From the NCBI GenBank assembly GCA_040384585.1, contig JAZKJD010000027.1, positions 1-47,950 of the forward strand: a stretch of 47,950 nucleotides of DNA, in the 5' to 3' direction. Below are positions 41,018-47,950 of this stretch, in pieces. Source of the stretch: JAZKJD01 sp040384585 (GTDB taxonomy: Bacteria; Pseudomonadota; Gammaproteobacteria; Diplorickettsiales; Diplorickettsiaceae). A program made the position numbers and the translations under genes. The stretch's first letter is position 1. Every line of letters starts with the position of its first letter. Below the pieces are notes generated by a model that ran no database searches, was not told the origin of the DNA, and saw only the letters and a list, made by a program, of their open reading frames with translations.

Positions 41018-42079
41018 TTATGATTTGTTTTCCAATAAAACAGATTTATTAAAAATAAAAAAACGCTGTATGGTAAAGGACAGGATAAATAAAGCAATTT
41101 CAGCAATGATTTTACTACTGTAAACGTTAATGCCAAAGCCATGAATAAGTTTAATCAAGCTGTAGGCGATGAATCCTAAAAAACTAGCTAAACTTGCATA
41201 TTTAATGGCAGCGGGAAATAATTTATTTTGACTTTTAAACGCTACATGATGATTCAGTTTAAAGTTAAAGGTCGCTGAGAGAATACGTCCTAATAATACG
41301 GCTAGAAATATATTTTTTTTTAGCCAATAGATAAGAGAAAATATTGTAAAATCGATCGCTGCAGAAAGTAGCGATATCGCTGCAAAACGGATAAAGACAA
41401 AATAAATCTTGAACGAATCAATCAATGGTTTGAAATGAGAAGATCGATTATCATCGAGATAGACAGTATGAATAGGGATTTGTTGAATAGCGATTTGATT
41501 TTCTTCTGCGGCTAATAGCATTTCTAATTCAAAATCATACCCCGAAGTTTTAGAATTAAGCAATCGAGTCATTAGTTTTCGGGGTATGGCGCGTAAACCG
41601 GTTTGCGTATCTTGTAAAGGGTTTTTAGTAAATAAGCGTAAAACAAAGGTAGTTAATTTGTTGCCGAAACGACTACGCCATGGTGTGGAGTCCTTATCAA
41701 ATTGTCGTACACCTAAATAAAGTGTTAGGGGATACTCCCTGAAAACAGCAGAAATATGCAGGATATCTTGGGGAAGATGTTGCCCATCGGCATCGGCAGT
41801 GACAATGCCGGGAGCAGCAGGGGAACTCGTTTCTAACCAGTATTGAAAACCTGTTTTAAGCGCTTGACCTTTTCCTTGATTTTTGGGATGTCTCAATAGC
41901 TCAATATTAAAATCATGAATTTTTGAAAAAATAGCCACACTACCCGTACCAGAACCATCATCGACTACAATAATTCGTTGGTCTGAGTGAAGTTCTCGTA
42001 AGGCTTTTATAAGCTGTACCAGTTTTTCACTAGGCTGGTAAGCGGGGATTAGAAGAGTAGGGTAAGCGTCCGTTTGCAT
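41018..42079 (-). CDS. Family 2 glycosyltransferase fused to a GtrA membrane domain
   Basis: 353 residues. The first 225 are a dolichyl-phosphate-mannose-synthase-like GT-A domain: LIPAYQPSEKL, VVDDGSGTGS (39-48), NQGKGQALKTGF, the metal site ADADGQH (95-101), DTQTGLRAIP and the acceptor loop FELEMLLAA. The rest holds four membrane helices of the GtrA type (FIRFAAISLLSAAIDFTIFSLIYW onward), which flip or hold the polyprenyl-phosphate sugar. The expected role is to make an undecaprenyl-phosphate-linked sugar for surface glycan decoration. The two parts are usually separate genes (gtrB, gtrA); a fusion is less common. Alone in its transcription unit, downstream of a strong hairpin. Confidence 0.88.
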   Translation of the reverse strand: MQTDAYPTLLIPAYQPSEKLVQLIKALRELHSDQRIIVVDDGSGTGSVAIFSKIHDFNIELLRHPKNQGKGQALKTGFQYWLETSSPAAPGIVTADADGQHLPQDILHISAVFREYPLTLYLGVRQFDKDSTPWRSRFGNKLTTFVLRLFTKNPLQDTQTGLRAIPRKLMTRLLNSKTSGYDFELEMLLAAEENQIAIQQIPIHTVYLDDNRSSHFKPLIDSFKIYFVFIRFAAISLLSAAIDFTIFSLIYWLKKNIFLAVLLGRILSATFNFKLNHHVAFKSQNKLFPAAIKYASLASFLGFIAYSLIKLIHGFGINVYSSKIIAEIALFILSFTIQRFFIFNKSVLLENKS

Positions 42080-42112
42080 AAGCTAGAGTATAAGGAAAAC
42101 CTAAAGAGGAGA

Positions 42113-42150
42113 CTAGAGTGTGTCGTCATTTGACACGATGATGGACAGTT
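42113..42150. repeat. Repeat family A, diverged arm
   Basis: TAGAGTGTGTCGTCATTTGA then CACGATGATGGACAG aligns with TAGGGTATGTTGACAATTG-CACGATGATGGCGAG of the full element with several changes. It lies upstream of the glycosyltransferase-GtrA gene. Confidence 0.45.
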
Positions 42151-42212
42151 AGCTATACCCATTGCATGTATCGGATGCGGAGTCGCAGGTTCACGTGTAT
42201 CATTAACTACAT

Positions 42213-42264
42213 TCGACGAGACAGGGAGAGCATTGCTTTCGCAATGCTCTCCCTGTCTCGTCGA
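42213..42264 (-). terminator. Perfect 24-bp hairpin between tsaE and the glycosyltransferase gene
   Basis: Arm 42213-42236 (TCGACGAGACAGGGAGAG, then CATTGC) is exactly complementary to 42241-42264 around a 4-base loop. On the minus strand the loop is GAAA, a GNRA tetraloop. No T run follows on either side, so it may not be a classical intrinsic terminator. It follows the ettA-tsaE unit and precedes the next gene on the same strand by about 135 bases. Confidence 0.6.
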
Positions 42265-42359
42265 GAGTTTCTTAAAACTTGATCTCATTGATTATAACAC
42301 TGATATGAGAATGCGTGGTTGTTGGTAGTGCGTTTGATTTACTGTATTTTCAAAAACAA

Positions 42360-42824
42360 CTAAGCGTTAGCAACTCTTTGCAAAAGTTTTTCGCTACTAG
42401 CGTTTTGTGGTTGTAGCATAAGCTGGTGATGAGGTCCTATTCGTGTGAAAGTACACACGATATCTGGTGCTGGTAGAAAGGATAGGGCGCGCTCAGGCCA
42501 TTCGATAAGCCAAATCGCCGCTTGATCAAATTCATCATATAAGCCGATTTCAAGTACTTCGGTAGGAAGGTGTAAACGATAAAGGTCAAGGTGAAAAATG
42601 CGATATTTTGATAATTGATAGGTCTCGACAAGGGTATAGGTGGGACTTTTTACTAGACCAGGATAGCCTAATGCCTTGATAAAAAAGCGTGTAAATGTTG
42701 TTTTTCCCGCACCCAGTGCTCCGTTTAAAAAGATAATGAGACGTTTATTTTCAGGACAGTAGTGGGCAATTTGTTCAGCAAGTTGCTTTGTTTTCGTCTC
42801 ATTGTTAAGTAAATAAACTGACAT
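42360..42824 (-). CDS. tsaE: tRNA threonylcarbamoyladenosine biosynthesis ATPase TsaE
   Basis: ATPase partner of TsaB/TsaD in making t6A37 of ANN-decoding tRNAs. The Walker A motif NGALGAGKTTFTRFF is at residues 34-48; SPTYTLVETY, FHLDLYRL and LIEWPER are family landmarks. 154 residues, normal. It lies 16 bases after ettA on the same strand, so the two are probably cotranscribed. The C-terminal residues after LMLQPQ are not conserved. Confidence 0.94.
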   Translation of the reverse strand: MSVYLLNNETKTKQLAEQIAHYCPENKRLIIFLNGALGAGKTTFTRFFIKALGYPGLVKSPTYTLVETYQLSKYRIFHLDLYRLHLPTEVLEIGLYDEFDQAAIWLIEWPERALSFLPAPDIVCTFTRIGPHHQLMLQPQNASSEKLLQRVANA

Positions 42825-42840
42825 ACTTTACAAAAACAGC

Positions 42841-44520
42841 TTAATGTTCTAATTTTTTGTATTTGCTGCGTTTTTTTGTTTGATTTCCTTCAGTCCCCAG
42901 ACGCTTCAAGCGGTCGGCTTCATAGTCTGTATAATTCCCTGTAAAATAATTGACAGTACTGTCCTCTTCGAATGCTAGAATATGTGTAGCAATTCTATCT
43001 AAAAACCAACGGTCGTGCGAAATGACTAAGGCACAGCCAGGAAAGCTTAACAATGCTTCCTCTAATGCACGTAAGGTTTCTATATCTAAATCGTTAGTAG
43101 GTTCATCCAGCAACAGGACATTACCTCCTGTACGTAATAATTTGGCTAAATGGACCCGATTTCGTTCGCCGCCTGAAAGATTTTTAACTAATTTTTGTTG
43201 TTCTGTTCCTTTGAAATTAAACCGTCCTACGTAAGTACGCGATGGCATTTGGAATTGATTAATGGTCATGATGTCTTGGCCGTCAGAGATTTCTTGCCAG
43301 ACGGAGTGTTCAGGATTCAGTGCATCACGGCTTTGATCGATATAGGCCAGCTCAACTGTTTCTCCTAGACGTATTTTACCGCGATCGGGTTGTTCCTGTT
43401 GCATAATCAGCTTAAATAAGGTGGATTTACCGGCTCCATTAGGACCAATAATCCCAACGATTGCACCTTTAGGAACGCTAAAGCTGAGAGAGTTGATTAA
43501 TAAACGATCGTTGAAACCTTTGGAGAGTTCATCAAACTCTAATACTAAATCACCTAAACGTGATCCTGGCGGAATATAAAGTGATTGGGTTTCAGCGCGC
43601 TTTTGAAATTCCTGAGAACTTAATTCTTCATAGCGAGCCAAACGCGCTTTACTTTTTGCTTGGCGTCCTTTTGCATTACTACGTACCCATTCTAATTCTG
43701 CTTTTAATGCTTTTTCATGGGTGGCTTGCTGCCTTTCTTCTTGTACTAAGCGTTTTTGTTTTTGTTCTAACCAGGCGGAATAGTTTCCTTGGTAGGGAAT
43801 ACCTTGGCCTCTATCTAGTTCTAGGATCCAACCGGCAACATTGTCGAGAAAGTAGCGATCATGGGTAACAGCCACGACAGTTCCTGTATAATCATGTAGA
43901 TAGCGTTCCAACCAAGCGACACTTTCGGCATCTAAATGGTTAGTCGGTTCATCAAGCAGTAACATATCCGGATTAGAGAGTAAAAGACGGCATAAAGCCA
44001 CGCGTCGTCGTTCTCCGCCTGAGAGTTGAGTGACATCAGTATGCCAAGGAGGGAGACGTAGTGCATCTGCTGCAATGGATAGCTTACGCTCTAACTCCCA
44101 ACCGTCTTGCGCTTCAATTTGCGTTTGCAATTCACCTTGCTCTTCGAATAATTTATTCATCTCTGTTTCACTCATCGGATCAGCAAATTTCATGCTGATC
44201 TCGTTGAAGCGATCCAAGGACTTCTTGATATCGGCAATAGCTTCTTCTACATTGCCACGAACATCCTTATTGGGATCTAATTGAGGTTCTTGTGGTAAAT
44301 AGCCGATCTTAATGTCTGAAAATGCTTGTGCTTCGCCGACAAAATCCTGATCAATACCAGCCATAATACGTAGTAATGAAGACTTTCCTGCGCCATTAAG
44401 ACCGAGGACACCGATTTTTGCGCCTGGGAAAAAAGACAGCCAAATATCCTTGAGGATTTGGCGTTTCGGTGGGACAATCTTCCCAACCGCTTGCATCGTA
44501 TAAATATATTGTTGTGACAT
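42841..44520 (-). CDS. ettA: ABC-F protein EttA (energy-dependent translational throttle)
   Basis: Binds the ribosomal E site and gates the first peptide bond according to ADP/ATP. Two ABC domains without membrane parts: Walker A GLNGAGKSSL and GPNGAGKSTL, signatures LSGGERRRVAL and LSGGERNRVHL, Walker B LLLDEPTNHLD and LLLDEPTNDLD. The linker region with KARLARYEEL and the arm inserted after the first Walker A (ADPMSETEMNKLFEEQGEL) match EttA rather than Uup or YheS. Length 559 is close to E. coli EttA (555). Confidence 0.95.
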   Translation of the reverse strand: MSQQYIYTMQAVGKIVPPKRQILKDIWLSFFPGAKIGVLGLNGAGKSSLLRIMAGIDQDFVGEAQAFSDIKIGYLPQEPQLDPNKDVRGNVEEAIADIKKSLDRFNEISMKFADPMSETEMNKLFEEQGELQTQIEAQDGWELERKLSIAADALRLPPWHTDVTQLSGGERRRVALCRLLLSNPDMLLLDEPTNHLDAESVAWLERYLHDYTGTVVAVTHDRYFLDNVAGWILELDRGQGIPYQGNYSAWLEQKQKRLVQEERQQATHEKALKAELEWVRSNAKGRQAKSKARLARYEELSSQEFQKRAETQSLYIPPGSRLGDLVLEFDELSKGFNDRLLINSLSFSVPKGAIVGIIGPNGAGKSTLFKLIMQQEQPDRGKIRLGETVELAYIDQSRDALNPEHSVWQEISDGQDIMTINQFQMPSRTYVGRFNFKGTEQQKLVKNLSGGERNRVHLAKLLRTGGNVLLLDEPTNDLDIETLRALEEALLSFPGCALVISHDRWFLDRIATHILAFEEDSTVNYFTGNYTDYEADRLKRLGTEGNQTKKRSKYKKLEH

Positions 44521-44700
44521 TGTCTAATCTATTGATTATTAGAAACGTAGAATACTAGCAATAATACAGCATTTGGCCACTGAATTACACGATTATCATT
44601 GAGCTTTCAATATTTTGAAGGTAAGTGTTTATTGTCTGGAATACCGTGGTAAATAGGGATATTTACTCTGAGCTACAGTGGTCTAGCAGGGAGTGATATT

Positions 44701-44922
44701 ATGGCAGAGTTACGGGCGCGATTTAAAGACTCGATACATGTTCCAACGAAAAATTCTGCTGTTTTGATGACAGTCATTAGTTTAGATAATCATTTGCAAA
44801 CGGGACAGCAATGGAATTATTTTTTAGATTTAGTCTAGCGATGCTTTGAAGAAAAATCTCTAGAAAAGCTTATCATTGTGACAACAGGTCATCTTCATCG
44901 TCATTATTTTTCATTGGGTTTA
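44701..44922 (+). pseudogene. Fragment resembling a tRNA-dependent cyclodipeptide synthase, broken
   Basis: An ATG at 44701 with GGGAG 8 bases upstream opens a frame that hits an in-frame amber TAG at 44836-44838, then continues in the same frame to 44922, where a family B hairpin takes over. The combined reading (AVLMTVISLDNHLQTG..WNYFLDLV, stop, RCFEEKSLEKLIIV, LHRHYFSLG) follows the N-terminal part of cyclodipeptide synthases: a first strand ISxxN at the active-site position, a helix of the same length, then a strand ending in LxRH. These enzymes use two aminoacyl-tRNAs to make diketopiperazines and are known in Rickettsiella. The other two thirds are missing. The family assignment is a by-eye inference. 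Confidence 0.45.
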
Positions 44923-44985
44923 GAACTGCTCTTCTTTTTTCGACATAGGGCGAAAAAAAAGAGTGCTCGCTGGCAGGACCCGCAC
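44923..44985. repeat. Repeat family B copy truncating the synthase-like fragment
   Basis: Arms GAACTGCTCTTCTTTTTTCG (44923-44942) and CGAAAAAAAAGAGTGCTC (44951-44968), with the conserved right flank GCTGGCAGGACCCGC. The left flank GGGTGAC of the family is absent; instead the coding sequence of the fragment runs straight into the arm. Confidence 0.7.
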
Positions 44986-45051
44986 CCATACCACAGGCCT
45001 AATAATGATGAAAATGCTGTAATTACATTTTTTTTGAGAGGATACAGAGAT

Positions 45052-45702
45052 ATGCAACAGGAAGTTGGTCAGCTGTTCTCGAGGAAGGGAGTGTATCAAA
45101 ATACACCGGAAGTCAGTGTTTATAGCAGCGCGGGATTGGTGGTACGTCAGCTGGGCTATTATCGCCGTGAAGCGGAAGAGGCGGCTGAAGTGCGAATCAG
45201 TCTACAGAGATATAATAGTGCAGGCCAATTAAACCGTCTTATCGATCCACGTTTATCCAATGCTTATCTTAACGATCCTGTCTCCGTTATTCCCAATCAG
45301 CAACAGCTGAATACCCTGAGTGGAAACGTATTACAGAATAAAAATGTAGACGCAGGAACGCGAGTGTTATTTTCCGATGTACGAGGCCAGGCGCTGTGGA
45401 GTTGGGACAGTCGCGGGACGGAGAATGCCTTTGAATACGATGCACTCAGACGAATGAAAGCGGTGCTGGAAAAAGAGCGAGGAAAAGTCTGGCGATGTAC
45501 CGAGCGTTTGCGTTATGGAGAAACTGCAGATCAGGAACTTAGGAATACTAATAAAGTAGGTCGCTTGATCGAACATTACGATACCGCCGGTTTGCGTGTG
45601 GCTCTGGGATATAGTTTGTTAGGTCAGGTATATGATGAAGTGCGTTATTTTATCGAAGCAGAGGAGGTAGTGAATTGGACAGAAAGTTCGGTAGAGAATT
45701 GA
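45052..45702 (+). pseudogene. Truncated TccC-type toxin complex C subunit (YD/RHS repeat protein)
   Basis: 216 residues of what is normally an about 900-residue protein. TccC proteins form the shell that encloses the ADP-ribosylating or other cytotoxic C-terminus of insecticidal Tc toxins. Recognised stretches: NTPEVSVYSSAGLVVRQLGY, YNSAGQLNRLIDPRL, LNTLSGNVLQNKNVDAGTR, ALWSWDSRGTENAFEYDALR, ERLRYGE and LIEHYDTAGL, all N-terminal TccC. The frame ends where an insertion-sequence end begins (TGA at 45700-45702), so shell and toxin parts are lost. The ATG at 45052 has AGAGGA upstream. No tcA or tcB gene is in the window. Could still be expressed as a fragment. Confidence 0.8.
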
Positions 45703-45751
45703 TCTTGCTATAGTTTTTCGGACAGTAAGAAGCGAGGTAAACTTAAGTTAC
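45700..45751 (+). mobile_element. Insertion-sequence end, first copy
   Basis: TGATCTTGCTATAGTTTTTC followed by GGACAG and GCGAGGTAAACTTAAGTTAC repeats with a few differences at 47897-47950. In both places the homology starts exactly where a coding sequence is cut. Starting with TG fits the IS3-type terminus, but no transposase is in view, so the family is not assigned. Confidence 0.55.
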
Positions 45752-45947
45752 CAAGCAGCAGGTGTAGTATGTCTACAAAATCGGGGCAAGATCAGAGTGA
45801 GGCAGAAGATTGGGATCATGATCTTTTATCGCCGGATATTGAGAGTCCTGTCCAAAGCAGAGCTTTTGCTTACTGAAATTAGATTTCTCTTTATATTTTT
45901 CAGCCCTATTTTTACCATTAATATTCTTAAATGGATTTCCCCTGAAA
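45752..45947. other. Gap between IS end and methyltransferase, with a 35-codon orphan frame
   Basis: An ATG at 45769 opens 35 codons (MSTKSGQDQSEAEDWDHD ... SRAFAY, stop at 45876) with no recognisable homology; it may be a leftover of the mobile element or of the gene it hit. CTGTCCAAAG at about 45848 loosely resembles an inverted copy of the CGGACAG part of the IS end. The remaining 70 bases are AT-rich and probably hold the promoter of the next gene. Confidence 0.35.
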
Positions 45948-46976
45948 ATGAATAAGACCGATTTTGAGTTATTAGCCGCTATAGAAAAAACCATGGCTGA
46001 AGGTGATATGGCTTATAGCCATATAGAGTTGGCGGAAGCATATAAAAATCTCCAAAAAATGTATGCAGGATTAAAGCATACTACTTTAAGAAAAAAAGAT
46101 TTGTCCATGGGACTTCCCGCTTTTTTGTTGTCAATTCAAGTTGAGCTTGCCGCTTATTTACGAACTCGTATGCCCGCAACCTTTGCAGTAGCGAATAAAA
46201 TATTAAAGCAAATTTTTTCTTTTAAACTATCCAAAAAAATTGAAAGTATTCTTGATCTTGGTACAGGAACAGGAGCTGTTTTATGGGCAGCAATGGAAAA
46301 CACAAACCTTAGTAAGGTGAGTGCGCTTGATCAAGACGCAGCAATGATTAAACTTGCTCAAAAAGTAGCTGGTTATAGTGCCAACCCATTTTGGCAACGA
46401 GTTAATTGGAAGCATATGAACATTGATAAAAATCTTGAGCTCCCTTCCCACGATCTTGTAACTCTCTCTTATTTCCTTATAGAGCAACAGAAAGATTTGA
46501 GACAAACCCTTTTTGAGAAAGTATGGGTGTTAGCCAATCAAGCAATAGTTATTATTGAGCCTGGAACACCAAGCGGGTTTAGTAATTGCATGGAGGCTCG
46601 TGACTTTTTTCTATCAAAGGGAGGATTTATAGCGGCACCTTGTTCACATCATGGAAGGTGCCCAATACACAATAATAATGATGATTGGTGTCATTTTGCT
46701 GAGCGTATTGAAAGATCTTTCTGGCAGAAATCCCTTAAAAAAGGAACTCTTGGTTATGAAGATGAACCCTATTCTTATTTAATTATTACAAAAGAAGTTG
46801 TCGATAGAGAAGGAGATCGGATTTTAAATCCCCCTTCAAAACATTCAGGTCACATTCTATTTGATGTTTGTGCATCAGATAATATAAAAAAAATAACTAT
46901 TAGTCGTAAACAAGGTAGTGTCTTTAAGACAGCTAAAAAAATGAAATGGGGTGAAGCCTTAGAGATACCACGATGA
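45948..46976 (+). CDS. Rsm22/METTL17-type ribosomal methyltransferase-like protein
   Basis: 342 residues with a SAM-binding Rossmann domain: motif I LDLGTGTGAVLWA (102-114), acidic motif II SALDQD (125-130), then SYFLIEQ. The second half is diagnostic of the Rsm22 family, which binds the small ribosomal subunit: IIEPGTPSGF (203-211), a cysteine cluster APCSHHGRCPI...DDWCHF (C232, C238, C248, suited to an iron-sulfur cluster as in METTL17) and YEDEPYSYLII. The start ATG 45948 gives the expected N-terminus. Stop overlaps the wecB start as ATGA, so they are coupled, although functionally unrelated. Sits in a decayed region bordered by IS ends and may be acquired. Confidence 0.85.
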   Translation: MNKTDFELLAAIEKTMAEGDMAYSHIELAEAYKNLQKMYAGLKHTTLRKKDLSMGLPAFLLSIQVELAAYLRTRMPATFAVANKILKQIFSFKLSKKIESILDLGTGTGAVLWAAMENTNLSKVSALDQDAAMIKLAQKVAGYSANPFWQRVNWKHMNIDKNLELPSHDLVTLSYFLIEQQKDLRQTLFEKVWVLANQAIVIIEPGTPSGFSNCMEARDFFLSKGGFIAAPCSHHGRCPIHNNNDDWCHFAERIERSFWQKSLKKGTLGYEDEPYSYLIITKEVVDREGDRILNPPSKHSGHILFDVCASDNIKKITISRKQGSVFKTAKKMKWGEALEIPR

Positions 46977-47899
46977 AAATTCTTTCTATATTTGGGACAC
47001 GTCCAGAAGCAATAAAAATGGCTCCTGTTGTGAAAGCTTTAGCAGGGGAGTTTGGAAGTAACTCCATGACTTGTGTAACGGCACAGCATCGAGGCATGCT
47101 TGATCAAGTTTTAGATCTTTTTCAAATAAAGCCAAACTATGATTTGGATTTAATGAAGATTAGTCAAAATCTCACCGATATAACAGTCAATGTGCTTAAT
47201 AAACTCAGAATAGTTTTAAGAGATTGTATGCCGGATAAAGTCATTGTGCATGGTGATACATCGACAACATTTGCTGCTTCATTGGCCGCATTTTATGAAA
47301 AAATACCTGTTGTTCATGTTGAGGCAGGCTTACGAAGTGGAGATATGTACTCTCCATGGCCAGAAGAAATAAATAGAAAACTTACGGCAGCCATAGCAGA
47401 GATACACTTTGCACCAACAGAAAATGCAAAAATGAATTTAATACGTGAGGGTATTGATCATAAAAAAATCATTGTTACAGGGAACACGGTTATTGATGCG
47501 TTGATACATGTAGGACTGAGAATAGAAAATGAGCATGAGCTACGTGCTAGTTTACATGCTAAATTTTCTTATTTGAACAATAAGAAAAAACTGATTTTGC
47601 TAACCGGGCATCGGAGAGAAAATAATATGAAAAAATTTAAAGCTATTTGCGAGGCAATTTTTACGTTAGTAGAGCGTGATGATGTTGAAGTGATATATCC
47701 AGTTCACCCAAGTCCAATCATCAACAATTATGTGCGAGAAATGTTAGGAAGTAAAAAAAATATGTTCTTAATAAAACCCCAAGATTATTTATCATTTGTT
47801 TTTTTGATGAAAAAATCGTATTTGATATTGACAGACTCCGGGGGAATACAAGAAGAAGCACCCACTTTAGGAAAGCCCGTGCTCGTTATGCGCGATTGA
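46973..47899 (+). pseudogene. wecB: UDP-GlcNAc 2-epimerase WecB, interrupted by an insertion sequence
   Basis: Converts UDP-GlcNAc to UDP-ManNAc for enterobacterial-common-antigen-type or capsular sugars. The chain starts MKILSIFGTRPEAIKMAPVV and shows HGDTSTTFAASLAAFYE, HVEAGLRSGDMYSPWPEE, LTGHRREN and the late motif LTDSGGIQEEAPTLGKPVLV. It stops after MRD, exactly inside the conserved RDTTERPE segment, because the codon GAT (47894-47896) is followed by the IS end TGATCTTGC. About 65 of some 375 residues are missing. Whether the 3' part exists beyond the IS cannot be seen. Translationally coupled to the Rsm22-like gene. Confidence 0.85.
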
Positions 47900-47950
47900 T
47901 CTTGCTATACTTTTTCGGACAGAAGGAATCGAGGTAAACTTAGCTTACAA
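47897..47950 (+). mobile_element. Insertion-sequence end, second copy, cut by the window edge
   Basis: TGATCTTGCTATACTTTTTC then GGACAG and TCGAGGTAAACTTAGCTTAC, about 85-90 percent identical to 45700-45751. It interrupts wecB. Any transposase gene would begin just beyond position 47950. Confidence 0.65.

Noticed and set aside
42049..42288. A 79-codon minus-strand frame over the perfect hairpin
   Set aside because: It reads through the hairpin and a repeat arm, and has no coding character.
43560..43868. A 102-codon plus-strand hydrophobic frame inside ettA
   Set aside because: Antisense shadow of a well-conserved ABC-F gene.

Overview
The window reads as the chromosome of a gammaproteobacterium, most likely an arthropod-associated member of the Legionellales (Coxiellaceae; Rickettsiella/Diplorickettsia-like). 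This is inferred from low GC, gammaproteobacterial gene pairs (clpA/infA, asmA-mutY-yggX, mutL-miaA, nrdAB with NrdR boxes), two probable effector genes behind PmrA-like tandem boxes (the Legionella/Coxiella Dot/Icm regulator), an insect toxin-complex (TccC) fragment, and a fragment resembling cyclodipeptide synthases, which are known from Rickettsiella. No rRNA, tRNA or CRISPR array was seen.

Layout. 1-1176: two tandem family-2 glycosyltransferase genes on the minus strand; the one at the edge is broken by a small inverted-repeat element. 1195-2927: parAB. 2957-5531: a metal ABC importer (znuACB order) behind a Zur-like operator. 5639-6565: an AmiD-like amidase that has lost its zinc ligands. 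6825-10786: nrdAB behind two NrdR boxes. 10967-13134: phosphomannomutase/phosphoglucomutase and exonuclease III. 13178-18020: pncC, infA, clpA, icd. 18274-20490: M50 protease, scpA and an SDR oxidoreductase. 20647-21930: unknown helical protein with a TTG start. 22042-26337: punA-yggX-mutY-asmA-NIF3-like operon on the minus strand. 26636-30305: DUF1338 protein, HigBA-type toxin-antitoxin, Ham1-like NTPase and an MFS transporter. 30302-34906: a 1534-residue surface protein with an N-terminal beta-barrel, 11 IPT/TIG repeats and a C-terminal DUF1566 domain. 34999-37762: miaA and mutL. 37819-40876: two effector-like genes, one a serine/threonine kinase. 41018-44520: glycosyltransferase-GtrA fusion, tsaE and ettA. 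44521-47950: a decayed accessory region with a disrupted cyclodipeptide synthase-like gene, a truncated TccC gene, an Rsm22-type methyltransferase, a wecB interrupted at the window edge, and two copies of an insertion-sequence end.

The non-coding DNA is dominated by small dispersed repeats. Family A is an element of up to about 151 bp with TTAGGRTGTGTTGACAATTG-type inverted ends; it sits between genes, breaks genes, and supplies the last codons of mutY. Family B is a hairpin with a conserved core (TTTTGTGGC..AAGCCA..CAAAA), copy-specific but self-complementary arms, and a conserved right flank (GGCAGGACCCGC). One further inverted repeat and a 24-bp perfect hairpin occur once each.

How the parts fit: most of the window is housekeeping (DNA precursor supply, repair, segregation, proteolysis, translation). 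Host-interaction candidates are the TIG-repeat surface protein, the PmrA-box kinase and its neighbour, the inactive AmiD homologue and the 427-residue helical protein. The right end shows ongoing loss of toxin, peptide-natural-product and surface-sugar genes.
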